Of a DNA stretch of 42,082 nucleotides, positions 8,105 through 16,513 are shown piece after piece. A model generated the notes under the pieces. It had not been told where the DNA came from and did not search any database. It worked only from the letters and a program-made list of their open reading frames with translations. Each line of letters starts with the position of its first letter. Within the stretch, counting starts at the first letter, position 1. This DNA is from Pseudomonas donghuensis (GTDB lineage: Bacteria; Pseudomonadota; Gammaproteobacteria; Pseudomonadales; Pseudomonadaceae): positions 85,829 to 127,910 of the forward strand of contig NZ_JH650770.1 in assembly GCF_000259195.1 (NCBI RefSeq), given 5' to 3'. Position numbers and translations under genes: made by a program.

Positions 8105-8888
8105 ACCGGGCACCTCGTCGCTGTACCACCGCCTGGTGGTCTACCTGCTGTTCATCATCCTCCTGCTGCCACTGGCCGGCACCCTGCTCTACTCGCTGGC
8201 CACCAGCTGGTCGGCAAGCCTGTTGCCCAGCGGCCTGACCTTCAAGTGGTACCTGGCGCTGTGGAGCGACCCGCGTTTTCTCGCAGCCTTCGGCCAGTCG
8301 CTGCTGGTCTGTGTCGGCGCGCTGCTGCTGTCGGTACTGCTGATACTGCCGCTGTTGTTCGTGGTGCATTACCACTTCCCGCGGCTCGATGCGCTGATGA
8401 ACATCCTCATCCTGCTGCCCTTCGCGGTGCCGCCGGTGGTGTCGTCGGTGGGCCTGCTGCAGCTCTACGGCTCGGGGCCGATGGCCATGGTCGGCACGCC
8501 GTGGATCCTGATCGGCTGCTACTTCACCGTGGCCCTGCCGTTCATGTACCGGGCGATTACCAACAACCTGCAGGCGATCAACCTGCGCGACCTGATGGAC
8601 GCTGCCCAGTTGCTCGGCGCCAGCACCTTCCAGGCCGCCTTCCTGGTGGTGCTGCCGAACCTGCGCAAGGGCCTGATGGTGGCCTTGCTGCTGTCGTTCT
8701 CGTTCCTGTTCGGCGAGTTCGTGTTCGCCAACCTGCTGGTCGGCACCCGCTACGAGACCCTGCAGGTGTACCTCAACAACATGCGCAACAGCAGCGGCCA
8801 CTTCAACAGTGCCCTGGTGATTTCCTATTTCCTCTTCGTGCTGGTGCTGACCTGGGCAGCCAACCGCCTGAACAAGGACAAGTCCTGA
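8091..8888 (+). CDS. ABC transporter permease (second of two)
   Basis: The 265-residue inner-membrane protein has about six hydrophobic segments. Its EAA-type coupling loop, LRDLMDAAQLLGASTFQAAF near residue 165, contacts the ATPase. It overlaps the first permease gene by 14 bases and ends one base before the ATPase ATG at 8890. With the 7262 gene it would form the channel of the importer. No substrate specificity can be read from it. Confidence 0.88.
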   Translation: MSRAEPGTSSLYHRLVVYLLFIILLLPLAGTLLYSLATSWSASLLPSGLTFKWYLALWSDPRFLAAFGQSLLVCVGALLLSVLLILPLLFVVHYHFPRLDALMNILILLPFAVPPVVSSVGLLQLYGSGPMAMVGTPWILIGCYFTVALPFMYRAITNNLQAINLRDLMDAAQLLGASTFQAAFLVVLPNLRKGLMVALLLSFSFLFGEFVFANLLVGTRYETLQVYLNNMRNSSGHFNSALVISYFLFVLVLTWAANRLNKDKS

Positions 8889-8889
8889 T

Positions 8890-9879
8890 ATGAGCTTTGT
8901 CAGCGTACAGAACCTGCAAAAAAGCTATGCCGGCAGCACGGTGTTCAACGACATCAACTGCCAGATCGAACGCGGCGAATTCGTCACCCTGCTCGGCCCT
9001 TCCGGTTGCGGCAAATCCACCCTGCTGCGCTGCATCGCCGGGCTGACCGCCGTAGACAGCGGGCGGATCTTGCTCGATGGCAACGACCTGGTGCCGCTAA
9101 GCCCGCAAAAGCGCGGGATCGGCATGGTGTTCCAGAGCTACGCGCTGTTCCCCAACATGACCGTCGAGCAGAACGTCGCCTTCGGCCTGCGCATGCAGAA
9201 GGTCAACAGCGACGACAGCCAGGCGCGGGTCCGCGAAGTGCTGCACCTGGTCGAGCTGCAGGACTTTGCCCGCCGCTACCCGCACCAGCTGTCCGGCGGC
9301 CAGTGCCAGCGCGTGGCCCTGGCCCGCTCGCTGGTCACCCGCCCGCGCCTGCTGCTGCTCGACGAGCCGCTGTCGGCGCTGGACGCGCGCATTCGCAAAC
9401 ACCTGCGCGAGCAGATCCGCGCCATCCAGCGCGAGCTGGGCCTGACCACCATCTTCGTCACCCATGACCAGGAAGAAGCGTTGACCCTGTCCGACCGCAT
9501 CTTCCTCATGAACCAGGGCCGCATCGTCCAGAGCGGCGATGCCGAAACCCTCTATACCGCACCGGTGGACGTGTTTGCCGCCGGCTTCATCGGCAACTAC
9601 AACCTGCTCGACGCCGACAGCGCCAGCCGCCTGCTGCAACGCCCGGTGAGCAGCCGCCTGGCGATCCGCCCGGAGGCCATCGCCCTGGGCCTGGAAGGCG
9701 AGCTGGAGGGGCGGGTGCGCAGCCATAGCCTGCTTGGCAACGTGATCCGCTACCGTGTCGAAGCGCGCGGGGTAGAATTGCTGGTCGATGTGCTCAACCG
9801 CTCGTCCGCCGACCTGCATCCGGATGGCCAGCGGGTAGCCTTGTCGATCGATCCCACCGCCCTCTGCGAAGTCGCCTGA
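8890..9879 (+). CDS. ABC transporter ATP-binding protein with C-terminal TOBE-like domain
   Basis: The 329-residue protein has all the nucleotide-binding motifs: Walker A GPSGCGKS at 36-43, Q-loop around VFQSYALFPNM, signature LSGGQ at 134-138, Walker B LLLLDEP at 154-160, and the H-loop in FVTHDQEEAL. After residue ~240 comes a regulatory tail (AIRPEAIALG, then a beta-rich end) like the TOBE domains of the MalK/PotA/FbpC group. It powers import through the two permeases encoded just upstream. The spacing of one base after the permease stop supports one operon. Confidence 0.92.
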   Translation: MSFVSVQNLQKSYAGSTVFNDINCQIERGEFVTLLGPSGCGKSTLLRCIAGLTAVDSGRILLDGNDLVPLSPQKRGIGMVFQSYALFPNMTVEQNVAFGLRMQKVNSDDSQARVREVLHLVELQDFARRYPHQLSGGQCQRVALARSLVTRPRLLLLDEPLSALDARIRKHLREQIRAIQRELGLTTIFVTHDQEEALTLSDRIFLMNQGRIVQSGDAETLYTAPVDVFAAGFIGNYNLLDADSASRLLQRPVSSRLAIRPEAIALGLEGELEGRVRSHSLLGNVIRYRVEARGVELLVDVLNRSSADLHPDGQRVALSIDPTALCEVA

Positions 9880-9904
9880 GGGTTGCACAGGAGTTGCTCT
9901 GAAT

Positions 9905-10558
9905 ATGGCACTAGCGATTTTCGATCTGGACGAAACCCTGATCCACGGTGACTGCGCGTCGCTGTGGAGCGAGCAGATGGTCCGCCTTGGCTGGGTCGAT
10001 GGCGAATCCTTTTTGCGCCGTGACAAGGCACTGATGGACGCCTATGGCAAGGGTCACCTGGCCATGGAGGACTACATGGCCTTCAGCCTCGAGCCATTGA
10101 TTGGCCGCCCCCCGGAAGAGGTCGAGCACCTGGTCGACCCCTGGGTGGAAGATTTCATCGAACCGATCATCTTCAGTGACGCCAGCAAAACCATTGCCGC
10201 CCACCGCAAGGCCGGCGACCGGATTCTGGTGATCTCCGCCTCCGGCACCCACCTGGTCAAGCCGATTGCCGAACGCCTGGGCATCGATGAGATTCTCGGC
10301 ATTGAGCTGGAGGTTGAGCGCGGCGTTTATACCGGCAAGACCACTGGCGTGCTGACCTACCGCGAAGGCAAGATCACCCGCTTGCTGGAATGGCTGGATG
10401 AGCAGGAAGAGAACCTGGAGGGCGCGAGCTTCTACTCGGATTCACGCAACGACTTGCCGTTGCTGTTGAAGGTGGATTACCCGCATGTGGTCAATCCGGA
10501 CCCGGTGTTGCGTGAGCATGCCGAGAATAACAAGTGGCCGATTCATACCTGGAAATGA
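9905..10558 (+). CDS. HAD-superfamily IB phosphatase (SerB-like hydrolase)
   Basis: The 217-residue protein shows HAD motif I as DLDETL (Asp7 nucleophile, Asp9), motif II as ILVISASGTH, and motif III as FYSDSRNDLPLL. The helical cap between motifs I and II is typical of HAD-IB phosphatases such as phosphoserine phosphatase. It lies 25 bases after the transporter ATPase gene, with an AGGAG site 11 bases before the ATG, so it may be read through from that operon. If so it could remove the phosphate released inside the cell from the transported compound. It could equally be an independent housekeeping phosphatase; members of this family are common next to prc in pseudomonads, as I recall. Confidence 0.88.
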   Translation: MALAIFDLDETLIHGDCASLWSEQMVRLGWVDGESFLRRDKALMDAYGKGHLAMEDYMAFSLEPLIGRPPEEVEHLVDPWVEDFIEPIIFSDASKTIAAHRKAGDRILVISASGTHLVKPIAERLGIDEILGIELEVERGVYTGKTTGVLTYREGKITRLLEWLDEQEENLEGASFYSDSRNDLPLLLKVDYPHVVNPDPVLREHAENNKWPIHTWK

Positions 10559-10562
10559 AAGG

Positions 10563-10632
10563 CATCGCTGGCAAGCCAGCTCCCACAGGTACTGCATACA
10601 CCTGACCTGTGGAAGCTGGCTTGCCAACGATT
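10563..10632. repeat. REP element (inverted pair), copy 3
   Basis: The left arm is the standard GCTGGCAAGCCAGCTCCCAC. The right arm is slightly degenerate (GTGGAAGCTGGCTTGCCAAC). It lies in the short gap between the convergent HAD and quinone-oxidoreductase genes, where it could end transcription from both sides. Confidence 0.88.
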
Positions 10633-10638
10633 GGCGGC

Positions 10639-11601
10639 CTACACCAGACTCTCGTCGATCACCAGCACCAGCTTGCCCGACACCTGGTTGCTGGCAAGCT
10701 CGGCAAACGCCGCTTCTGCATCCTGGATCGGGAAGGCCTTGGCCAGTTGCGGCTTGAGCCGGCCTTCGCCGAACAGCGGCCACACCTGCTGGCCGAGGTC
10801 GCTGAGCAGGTCAGCCTTGAACTGATCGTCCCGGGTACGCAGGGTCGAACCCATTACCTGCACGCGCTTGCCCAGCAACTGCGCCAGGTCCAGCTCGGCC
10901 TTGCGCCCGCCCATCAAGCCGATGATCACCCAGCGTCCGTCCCGTGCCAGCAGCTTGAGGTTGAGCTCGGCATAGTTGGCGCCGACCGGGTCGAGGATCA
11001 CGTTGAACGGGGCAAAATCGTTCAGCGCGTTGAGGTCTTCACTGCGCACCACGCCGCCGCTGGCACCCAGCCCTTGGCAATAAGCCAGGCGCTCGGCCGA
11101 GCCGACGCTGACCCAGCACGGGCTGCCAAAGGCCTTGCACAACTGGATCGCCGCCGAGCCGACACCACTGGCACCGGCATGCAGCAAGACCTTCTCGCCC
11201 GGCGTGAGCCCGGCCAGCTGAAACACATTGAGCCAGGCGGTGGCGTACACCTCGGGGATCGCCGCCGCTTCCTGCAGGCTCAGGCCTTCGGGGACCGGCA
11301 GCACGTGACGGCCGTCGACCACCACTTCCTCGGCCATGCCGCCACCGGCGAGCAAGGCACAGACCCGGTCGCCGACCTGCCAGGAGGAGCCTGCGCCCAC
11401 TTCGCTGATCACCCCCGAGCATTCCAGGCCGAGAAACTCGCTGGCCCCCGGCGGTGGCGGGTAGAGCCCGGCACGCTGGAGCAGGTCGGCGCGATTGAGG
11501 CCGGCTGCGGCCACGCGAATTCGTACTTGACCGATATCGCAAGCTGGACTTGTCGTCGCAACCCACTCCACATGTCCGTCAACGCCTTGCAATGCCTTCA
11601 C
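10639..11601 (-). CDS. NAD(P)H:quinone oxidoreductase (zinc-free MDR family, PIG3/QOR-like)
   Basis: The 320-residue protein has the medium-chain dehydrogenase layout: an N-terminal GroES-like domain (NRADLLQRAGLYPPPPGAS, then LGLECSGVISEVG) and a Rossmann domain with LLHAGASGVGSAAIQL near residue 145. Structural and catalytic zinc cysteines of alcohol dehydrogenases are absent, as in QOR and PIG3 proteins. These enzymes reduce quinones or enones with NADPH. It is divergent from prc. The 107 bases between the two starts hold an orphan plus-strand terminator. Confidence 0.9.
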   Translation of the reverse strand: MKALQGVDGHVEWVATTSPACDIGQVRIRVAAAGLNRADLLQRAGLYPPPPGASEFLGLECSGVISEVGAGSSWQVGDRVCALLAGGGMAEEVVVDGRHVLPVPEGLSLQEAAAIPEVYATAWLNVFQLAGLTPGEKVLLHAGASGVGSAAIQLCKAFGSPCWVSVGSAERLAYCQGLGASGGVVRSEDLNALNDFAPFNVILDPVGANYAELNLKLLARDGRWVIIGLMGGRKAELDLAQLLGKRVQVMGSTLRTRDDQFKADLLSDLGQQVWPLFGEGRLKPQLAKAFPIQDAEAAFAELASNQVSGKLVLVIDESLV

Positions 11602-11628
11602 AGTGCCTCCATAGTTGAGTCATGACTG

Positions 11629-11657
11629 AGCCCGGGTGCTGTAGCCCCGGGCTTTTT
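11629..11657 (+). terminator. Intrinsic terminator with no gene in front of it
   Basis: An 8-bp stem, AGCCCGGG paired with CCCGGGCT (11629-11636 and 11646-11653), is followed by a run of T. It is oriented for plus-strand transcription. The only gene upstream (10639-11601) is on the other strand, so the structure either ends an unrecognised short or antisense transcript or lies in the prc leader. Confidence 0.7.
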
Positions 11658-11708
11658 GCATTATGCGTCCGGTTTTCATGGAACCGGCGAATTCAAAGAC
11701 GGCCTAAT

Positions 11709-13829
11709 ATGCGTGATCAATTGTCCCTACGTCGAATCAGCATGAAGCATTTTCTGCCAAGCACCACCCTCGCCCTGTTGATCGGTCTGGGCAGTCTGCC
11801 ATTGGCGGGCAGTGCATGGGCCGCCAACAGCTGGGATAAGCTCCAGCCCGACCGCGATGAAGTGGTCGCCAGCCTCAACGTGGTCGAGCTGCTCAAGCGC
11901 CACCACTACAGCAAGCCGCCGCTCAACGATGCGCGCTCGGTCATCATCTACGACAGCTACCTCAAACTCCTCGATCCTGCGCGCAGCTACTTCACCGCCA
12001 GCGACATCGCCGAGTTCGACAAGTGGAAGACCCAGTTCGACGATTTCCTCAAGAGCGGTAATCTCGACCCCGGCTTCACCATCTACAAGCGCTACCTGGA
12101 TCGGGTCAAATCGCGCCTGGACTTCGCCCTGGCCGAGCTGAGCAAGGGCGTCGACAACTTCGACTTCACCACCAAGGAGTCCCTGCTGATCGACCGCAAG
12201 GACGCGCCGTGGATGAAGAACCAGGCCGAGCTCGACGACCTCTGGCGCAAACGCGTCAAGGATGAAGTGCTGCGCCTGAAAATCGCCGGCAAAGAACCCA
12301 AGGCGATCCAGGAGTTGCTGACCAAGCGCTACAAGAACCAGCTCACGCGTCTGGACCAGACCCGTGCCGAAGACATCTTCCAGGCCTACATCAACACCTT
12401 CGCCCAGTCCTACGACCCGCACACCAATTACCTGTCGCCCGACAACGCGGAAAACTTCGATATCAACATGAGCCTGTCGCTCGAAGGTATCGGTGCCGTG
12501 CTGCAAAGCGACAACGACCAGGTCAAGATCGTGCGCCTGGTACCGGCCGGTCCTGCCGCCAAGACCAAGCAGGTGGCACCGGCCGACAAGATCATCGGCG
12601 TGGCCCAGGGCAACAAGGAAATGGTCGATGTGATCGGCTGGCGCCTGGATGAAGTGGTCAAGCTGATCCGCGGGCCGAAGGGCTCGGTGGTGCGCCTGGA
12701 GATCATCCCGGCCAGCAATGCGCCGAACGACCAGACCACCAAGATCGTGCCGATCACCCGTGAAGCGGTGAAACTCGAAGAGCAGGCAGCGAAAAAATCG
12801 GTGCTCAAGCTCAAGCAGGATGGGCGCGACTACAAGCTCGGCATCATCGAGATCCCGGCCTTCTACCTGGACTTCAAGGCCTTCCGTGCTGGCGATCCCG
12901 AGTACAAGAGCACCACTCGCGATGTGAAGAAACTGCTGACTGAACTGCAGAAGGAAAAAGTCGACGGCGTGGTCATCGACCTGCGCAACAACGGCGGCGG
13001 CTCGCTGCAGGAAGCCACCGAACTGACCAGCCTGTTCATCGACAAGGGCCCGACGGTGCTGGTGCGCAACAGCGACGGCCGCGTCGACGTGCTCGAAGAC
13101 GAAAACAACGGCGCCTTCTACAAAGGCCCGCTGGCACTGGTGGTCAACCGCCTGTCAGCCTCGGCATCGGAGATTTTCGCCGGCGCCATGCAGGACTATC
13201 ACCGCGCGCTGATCCTCGGCGGGCAGACCTTCGGCAAAGGCACCGTGCAAACCATCCAGCCGCTCAACCATGGCGAGCTGAAGCTGACCCTGGCCAAGTT
13301 CTACCGGGTGTCCGGGCAAAGCACCCAGCACCAGGGCGTGCTGCCGGACATCGATTACCCGTCGATCATCGACACCAAGGAAATCGGCGAAAGCGCCCTG
13401 CCCGAAGCCATGCCATGGGACACCATCCGCCCGGCGATCAAGCCTGCGCTCGACCCGTTCAAGCCGTTCCTGGCCCAGCTCAAGGCCCGTCACGACACCC
13501 GTACGGCCAAGGACCCGGAGTTCGTCTACATCCGCGACCGCCTGGCGTTGACCCAGAAGCTGATGAACGAGAAAACCGTCAGCCTCAACGAAGCCGAACG
13601 CCGTGCCCAGCACGCCGATATCGAAAGCAAGCAGCTGGCGTTGGAAAACACCCGCCGCAAGGCCAAGGGCGAAGAGCCGCTCAAGGAACTGAAAAAGGAA
13701 GACGAAGACGCCCTGCCGGTCGAACCGGACGATACCAAGCCGGAAGACGACGCCTACCTGGCGGAGTCCGGACGAATCCTGCTGGACTACCTGGGCCTGA
13801 ATACGGCGGTGGCGAAAAACAACCCGTGA
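11709..13829 (+). CDS. prc: Carboxy-terminal processing (tail-specific) protease Prc
   Basis: The protein of about 706 residues has a Sec signal peptide (hydrophobic run after MKHFLPSTTLALLIGLG, cleavage near AWAAN). It then has the Prc N-terminal domain, a PDZ domain (~240-330), and the S41 protease core with catalytic Ser in SASASEIFAGAM and Lys in GGQTFGKGTVQ. The C-terminal domain is rich in charged residues. It degrades periplasmic proteins from non-polar C-termini; in P. aeruginosa the orthologue (AlgO) affects RseP/MucA signalling. The ATG at 11742, immediately before the signal peptide, is an equally good start; neither has a strong ribosome site. Confidence 0.93.
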   Translation: MRDQLSLRRISMKHFLPSTTLALLIGLGSLPLAGSAWAANSWDKLQPDRDEVVASLNVVELLKRHHYSKPPLNDARSVIIYDSYLKLLDPARSYFTASDIAEFDKWKTQFDDFLKSGNLDPGFTIYKRYLDRVKSRLDFALAELSKGVDNFDFTTKESLLIDRKDAPWMKNQAELDDLWRKRVKDEVLRLKIAGKEPKAIQELLTKRYKNQLTRLDQTRAEDIFQAYINTFAQSYDPHTNYLSPDNAENFDINMSLSLEGIGAVLQSDNDQVKIVRLVPAGPAAKTKQVAPADKIIGVAQGNKEMVDVIGWRLDEVVKLIRGPKGSVVRLEIIPASNAPNDQTTKIVPITREAVKLEEQAAKKSVLKLKQDGRDYKLGIIEIPAFYLDFKAFRAGDPEYKSTTRDVKKLLTELQKEKVDGVVIDLRNNGGGSLQEATELTSLFIDKGPTVLVRNSDGRVDVLEDENNGAFYKGPLALVVNRLSASASEIFAGAMQDYHRALILGGQTFGKGTVQTIQPLNHGELKLTLAKFYRVSGQSTQHQGVLPDIDYPSIIDTKEIGESALPEAMPWDTIRPAIKPALDPFKPFLAQLKARHDTRTAKDPEFVYIRDRLALTQKLMNEKTVSLNEAERRAQHADIESKQLALENTRRKAKGEEPLKELKKEDEDALPVEPDDTKPEDDAYLAESGRILLDYLGLNTAVAKNNP

Positions 13830-13900
13830 AAGCGGTGATGGCAAAATAATGTGACTGCGCGTCATTGCGTCATCAAATAGTCATCAGACTGTCGTGAAAT

Positions 13901-13938
13901 AAGGGACTGAGCGCCGTAGGTGCCCAGTCCCTTTTTTT
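13901..13938 (+). terminator. Intrinsic terminator after prc
   Basis: AAGGGACTG (13901-13909) pairs with CAGTCCCTT (13925-13933), and the stem runs into seven T. It separates prc from the next gene, whose ATG is at 13955. Its U-tract forms part of the leader of that gene if transcription starts upstream. Confidence 0.9.
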
Positions 13939-13954
13939 CAAGGTAGCCCTGACA

Positions 13955-15733
13955 ATGACCGTCAACGAACAGCTCAGCGCGTTGAGCACCATCCTCGCTC
14001 AAAGCGGCTTGCACAGCCTGTTCCAACCCATTGTCTGCCTTTCCGAACGGCGCATCCTTGGCTACGAAGCCCTCAGCCGCGGCCCATCCAACAGCCCGTT
14101 GCACTCGCCAATCAACCTGTTTGCCGTGGCCCGCCAGGCCGGACGCCTGACCGAACTGGAAGTGGCCTGCCGGGAAAACGCCTGCCGGCGCTTCAGCCAG
14201 CAGAACCTCGAGGGCAAGCTGTTCCTCAACGTCTCGCCCGAATCCTTGCTCGAGCCGCAGTACCAGTCCGGACGCACCCTGAAGATGCTTCACGAGCTTG
14301 GCGTGCCGCCCAGCCGGGTGGTGATCGAACTGACCGAACAAACTCCCACCGACGACTTCCAACTGCTGTTCAATGCCCTGCACCATTACCGCGACATGGG
14401 CTTCTCAATCGCCCTCGACGACTTGGGCGCCGGTTACTCGAGCCTGCGCCTGTGGTCGGAGCTGCGCCCGGACTACGTCAAGATCGACCGCCATTTCATC
14501 GACGGCATTCACCTGGATGCGGTCAAGCGCGAGTTCGTCGGCTCGATCCTGCAAATCGCCCGGGCCTCGCGCGCCCAGGTGATCGCCGAAGGCATCGAGC
14601 TGGCCGAAGAGCTCAAGGTACTGACCGAGATGGGCATCGACCTGGTCCAGGGCTACCTGCTGGGCCGTCCGCAGGAACAGGCGGCGCGGGATGTGCAGAA
14701 CATGCTCGGACAACCGACGCAGGCGCTGCAGAGCCTCCACGAAGACAGCGGCAACCTCGCCGCACTGCTGATCGAACAGCCCGCAGTGAACCGCGACGCG
14801 CCAACCCCGCAGGTACTCGAGCTGTTTCGCAGCCAGGCCAACCTCAACTCGCTGGCGGTACTCGATCAGCACCAGCAACCCTGTGGCATCGTCCATCGCC
14901 ACTCGCTCTCCGATGCCCTGCTCAAGCCGTTTGCCACCGAGCTGTTCGCGCGCAAGCCGATCAGCCGCTTGATGAGCGACGATTTTCTCGCGGTGGATCT
15001 TGGCCAGTCGCTGCAGCAGGTCAGCCGCCTGCTCACCAGCCGCGCCCGCCAGCGTATCGAAGAAGATTTCATCATCACCCACAACGGCCGTTACCTGGGC
15101 CTGGGACGGGTGATCGACGTGCTCAAGCTGATCACCGAGCAGAAGATCCAGCAGGCCCGTTACGCCAACCCGTTGACCCTGCTGCCAGGCAATGTGCCGA
15201 TCCAGCAGTGCCTGACCCGCCTGTTGCAACAGCAGCGCGCTGCGGCGATCTGCTACGTCGATATCGACAGCTTCAAGCCGTTCAACGACATCTACGGCTA
15301 CGCTCGCGGCGATGAAGTGCTGCTGTGCCTGGCTCAGTGCCTGAACGAACGGGTCGACCCCAGCCGGGACTTCGTCGGCCACATCGGAGGCGACGATTTC
15401 ATGCTGGTGCTCGGTTCAGAGGATTGGCAACAGCGTTTGCAGCTGTTGCTGGAGGATTTTCACAAACAGTGCCGGCGCTTCTACCGTGCTGAGCACCTGC
15501 AAGCCGGGTGCTTCATTGCCACCGACCGTCAGGGCCGGCGCCAGGAATTCGCCTTGCTGTCGCTGTCGATCGGCGTAGTGCAGTTGCACCCACAGGCCTG
15601 TGCCGGCCTCGATGCCGGGCAACTGGCCGAGCTGGCCTCACAGGCCAAGCATCAGGCCAAGGATGTGCCGGGGCACAGCCTGCACCTGATCGATACCGCG
15701 CCCGCCGCTCAGGCTTCTTCGTGTTCGGGGTAG
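13955..15733 (+). CDS. EAL - CBS pair - GGDEF-like cyclic-di-GMP protein
   Basis: The 592-residue soluble protein begins with an EAL domain (~15-250). The phosphodiesterase residues all look present: Glu38 in GYEAL, Asn in NVSPESLL, Glu in ELTEQTP, Asp-Asp in ALDDLGAGYSS, Lys in VKIDRHF, Glu in AEGIE, and Gln in VQGYLLG. A CBS pair follows (~275-405). The C-terminal GGDEF domain has GGDDF in place of GGDEF and no clear RxxD inhibitory site. It probably degrades c-di-GMP, while the GGDDF domain may bind GTP or have weak cyclase activity. The order prc, this gene, two small genes matches what I remember at PA3257-PA3260. Its end overlaps the convergent gene by 25 bases. Confidence 0.92.
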   Translation: MTVNEQLSALSTILAQSGLHSLFQPIVCLSERRILGYEALSRGPSNSPLHSPINLFAVARQAGRLTELEVACRENACRRFSQQNLEGKLFLNVSPESLLEPQYQSGRTLKMLHELGVPPSRVVIELTEQTPTDDFQLLFNALHHYRDMGFSIALDDLGAGYSSLRLWSELRPDYVKIDRHFIDGIHLDAVKREFVGSILQIARASRAQVIAEGIELAEELKVLTEMGIDLVQGYLLGRPQEQAARDVQNMLGQPTQALQSLHEDSGNLAALLIEQPAVNRDAPTPQVLELFRSQANLNSLAVLDQHQQPCGIVHRHSLSDALLKPFATELFARKPISRLMSDDFLAVDLGQSLQQVSRLLTSRARQRIEEDFIITHNGRYLGLGRVIDVLKLITEQKIQQARYANPLTLLPGNVPIQQCLTRLLQQQRAAAICYVDIDSFKPFNDIYGYARGDEVLLCLAQCLNERVDPSRDFVGHIGGDDFMLVLGSEDWQQRLQLLLEDFHKQCRRFYRAEHLQAGCFIATDRQGRRQEFALLSLSIGVVQLHPQACAGLDAGQLAELASQAKHQAKDVPGHSLHLIDTAPAAQASSCSG

Positions 15734-16080
15734 CTGTACTCGAACACCCGCACCACTTCCGAAGCATGCCAGGAGGCCGCAGCCATGCCATCGGAGGGAC
15801 CGGAGAAACGCCCCAGGCGCTCGACGCACTCGAAAAACCCGGTACGCGGCAAGCGGCTGGCGCCCTGGCTGATCACCAGCGAGCTACGCAGTGGCTGCTC
15901 GGCGCGGGCATCAAGCGCCGCCAGGTGCTCCAGGGCAGCGGTCAGGGTCTGCATGGCCGGGCTGGGCAATTGCAGGCGCTCAAGCAAGGCACGGTAAGTC
16001 AGCAGGTGGCGTTGGCGGCGGGCGACGTCCAGCTCGCCGAGCAGGCCTTCCCAGTGCTGGCGGCTGATCCGAACGCTCAC
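15709..16080 (-). CDS. Conserved hypothetical protein, second gene of XRE operon
   Basis: The 123-residue soluble protein has a helical N-terminal half (RISRQHWEGLLGELDVARRQ, LLERLQLPSPAMQTLTAALEHL). The C-terminal half holds SSLVISQGASRLPRTGFFE and VERLGRFSGPSDGMAAASWH, which look conserved in pseudomonads from memory. No known toxin fold (RelE, HigB, HipA, RES) is evident. Its ATG overlaps the stop of the upstream XRE gene (ATGA), so the pair is translationally coupled. It overlaps the convergent EAL gene at its 3' end. Function unknown; a partner of the XRE protein is the best guess from context. Confidence 0.75.
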   Translation of the reverse strand: MSVRISRQHWEGLLGELDVARRQRHLLTYRALLERLQLPSPAMQTLTAALEHLAALDARAEQPLRSSLVISQGASRLPRTGFFECVERLGRFSGPSDGMAAASWHASEVVRVFEYSYPEHEEA

Positions 16081-16415
16081 GACGGCTCGCTCCAGCCGGC
16101 CACACCCAGTTCCCAGGCCAGGCTGCGGCGAATCGCAGCATCCGGCTGGCGCTCACCACTTTCGATCAGCGCCAGGTACACCGGGCTGATGCCAACGCTG
16201 CGTGCCAACTGCTCCGGCGCCAGGCCCTTGCCCTCACGCAAACGCGCCAGCTCACTGAAACTCGGCAAGCTGGCGCTGTCGGTAATGTTGGATGGTGTGT
16301 TTTCGGCGGCACCCGGCTCGCCTTGCCCGGCGGCTTTGAGCAGCGCCTGGTACTGCTCCCAGGGAACAACCGCGTACTCGGGTTGACCGTCTCGGCTGAT
16401 GACCTGAATACCCAT
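16077..16415 (-). CDS. XRE-family HTH protein with Phd/YefM-like N-terminal strand (antitoxin-like)
   Basis: The 112-residue protein starts at ATG 16415 behind AAGGGGG. Residues 1-27 (VISRDGQPEYAVVPWEQYQALL) resemble the dimerising N-terminal part of Phd/YefM-type and HigA-like antitoxins. Residues ~50-105 form an XRE helix-turn-helix (FSELARLREGKGLAPEQLA, then VGISPVYLALIESGERQPD). It is the first gene of a two-gene overlapping operon, and its promoter carries two inverted repeats (16432-16448, 16453-16469) fit for autorepression. The arrangement is antitoxin-like, but the partner is not a known toxin, so a plain regulator is also possible. Confidence 0.8.
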   Translation of the reverse strand: MGIQVISRDGQPEYAVVPWEQYQALLKAAGQGEPGAAENTPSNITDSASLPSFSELARLREGKGLAPEQLARSVGISPVYLALIESGERQPDAAIRRSLAWELGVAGWSEPS

Positions 16416-16431
16416 TACAACCCCCTTGTAG

Positions 16432-16448
16432 GATTACGATATGTAATC
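16432..16448. promoter_or_regulatory. Inverted repeat GATTAC-N5-GTAATC, candidate XRE operator
   Basis: A perfect 6-bp inverted repeat with a five-base spacer lies 17-33 bases upstream of the XRE start, in an AT-rich patch unlike the surrounding DNA. This is where a self-repressing XRE protein would bind. Confidence 0.5.
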
Positions 16449-16452
16449 GGTA

Positions 16453-16469
16453 GGCATAATCCTTATGCC
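16453..16469. promoter_or_regulatory. Inverted repeat GGCATAA-N3-TTATGCC, candidate XRE operator or promoter element
   Basis: A perfect 7-bp inverted repeat with a three-base spacer lies four bases beyond the GATTAC repeat. The TATAAT-like AT-rich bases next to it suggest the promoter of the XRE operon is here, so binding would block RNA polymerase. Confidence 0.5.
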
Positions 16470-16513
16470 AATTATATTACCAGCCAATAAGGGTGTGCAG
16501 GGTCGTGATGTGA

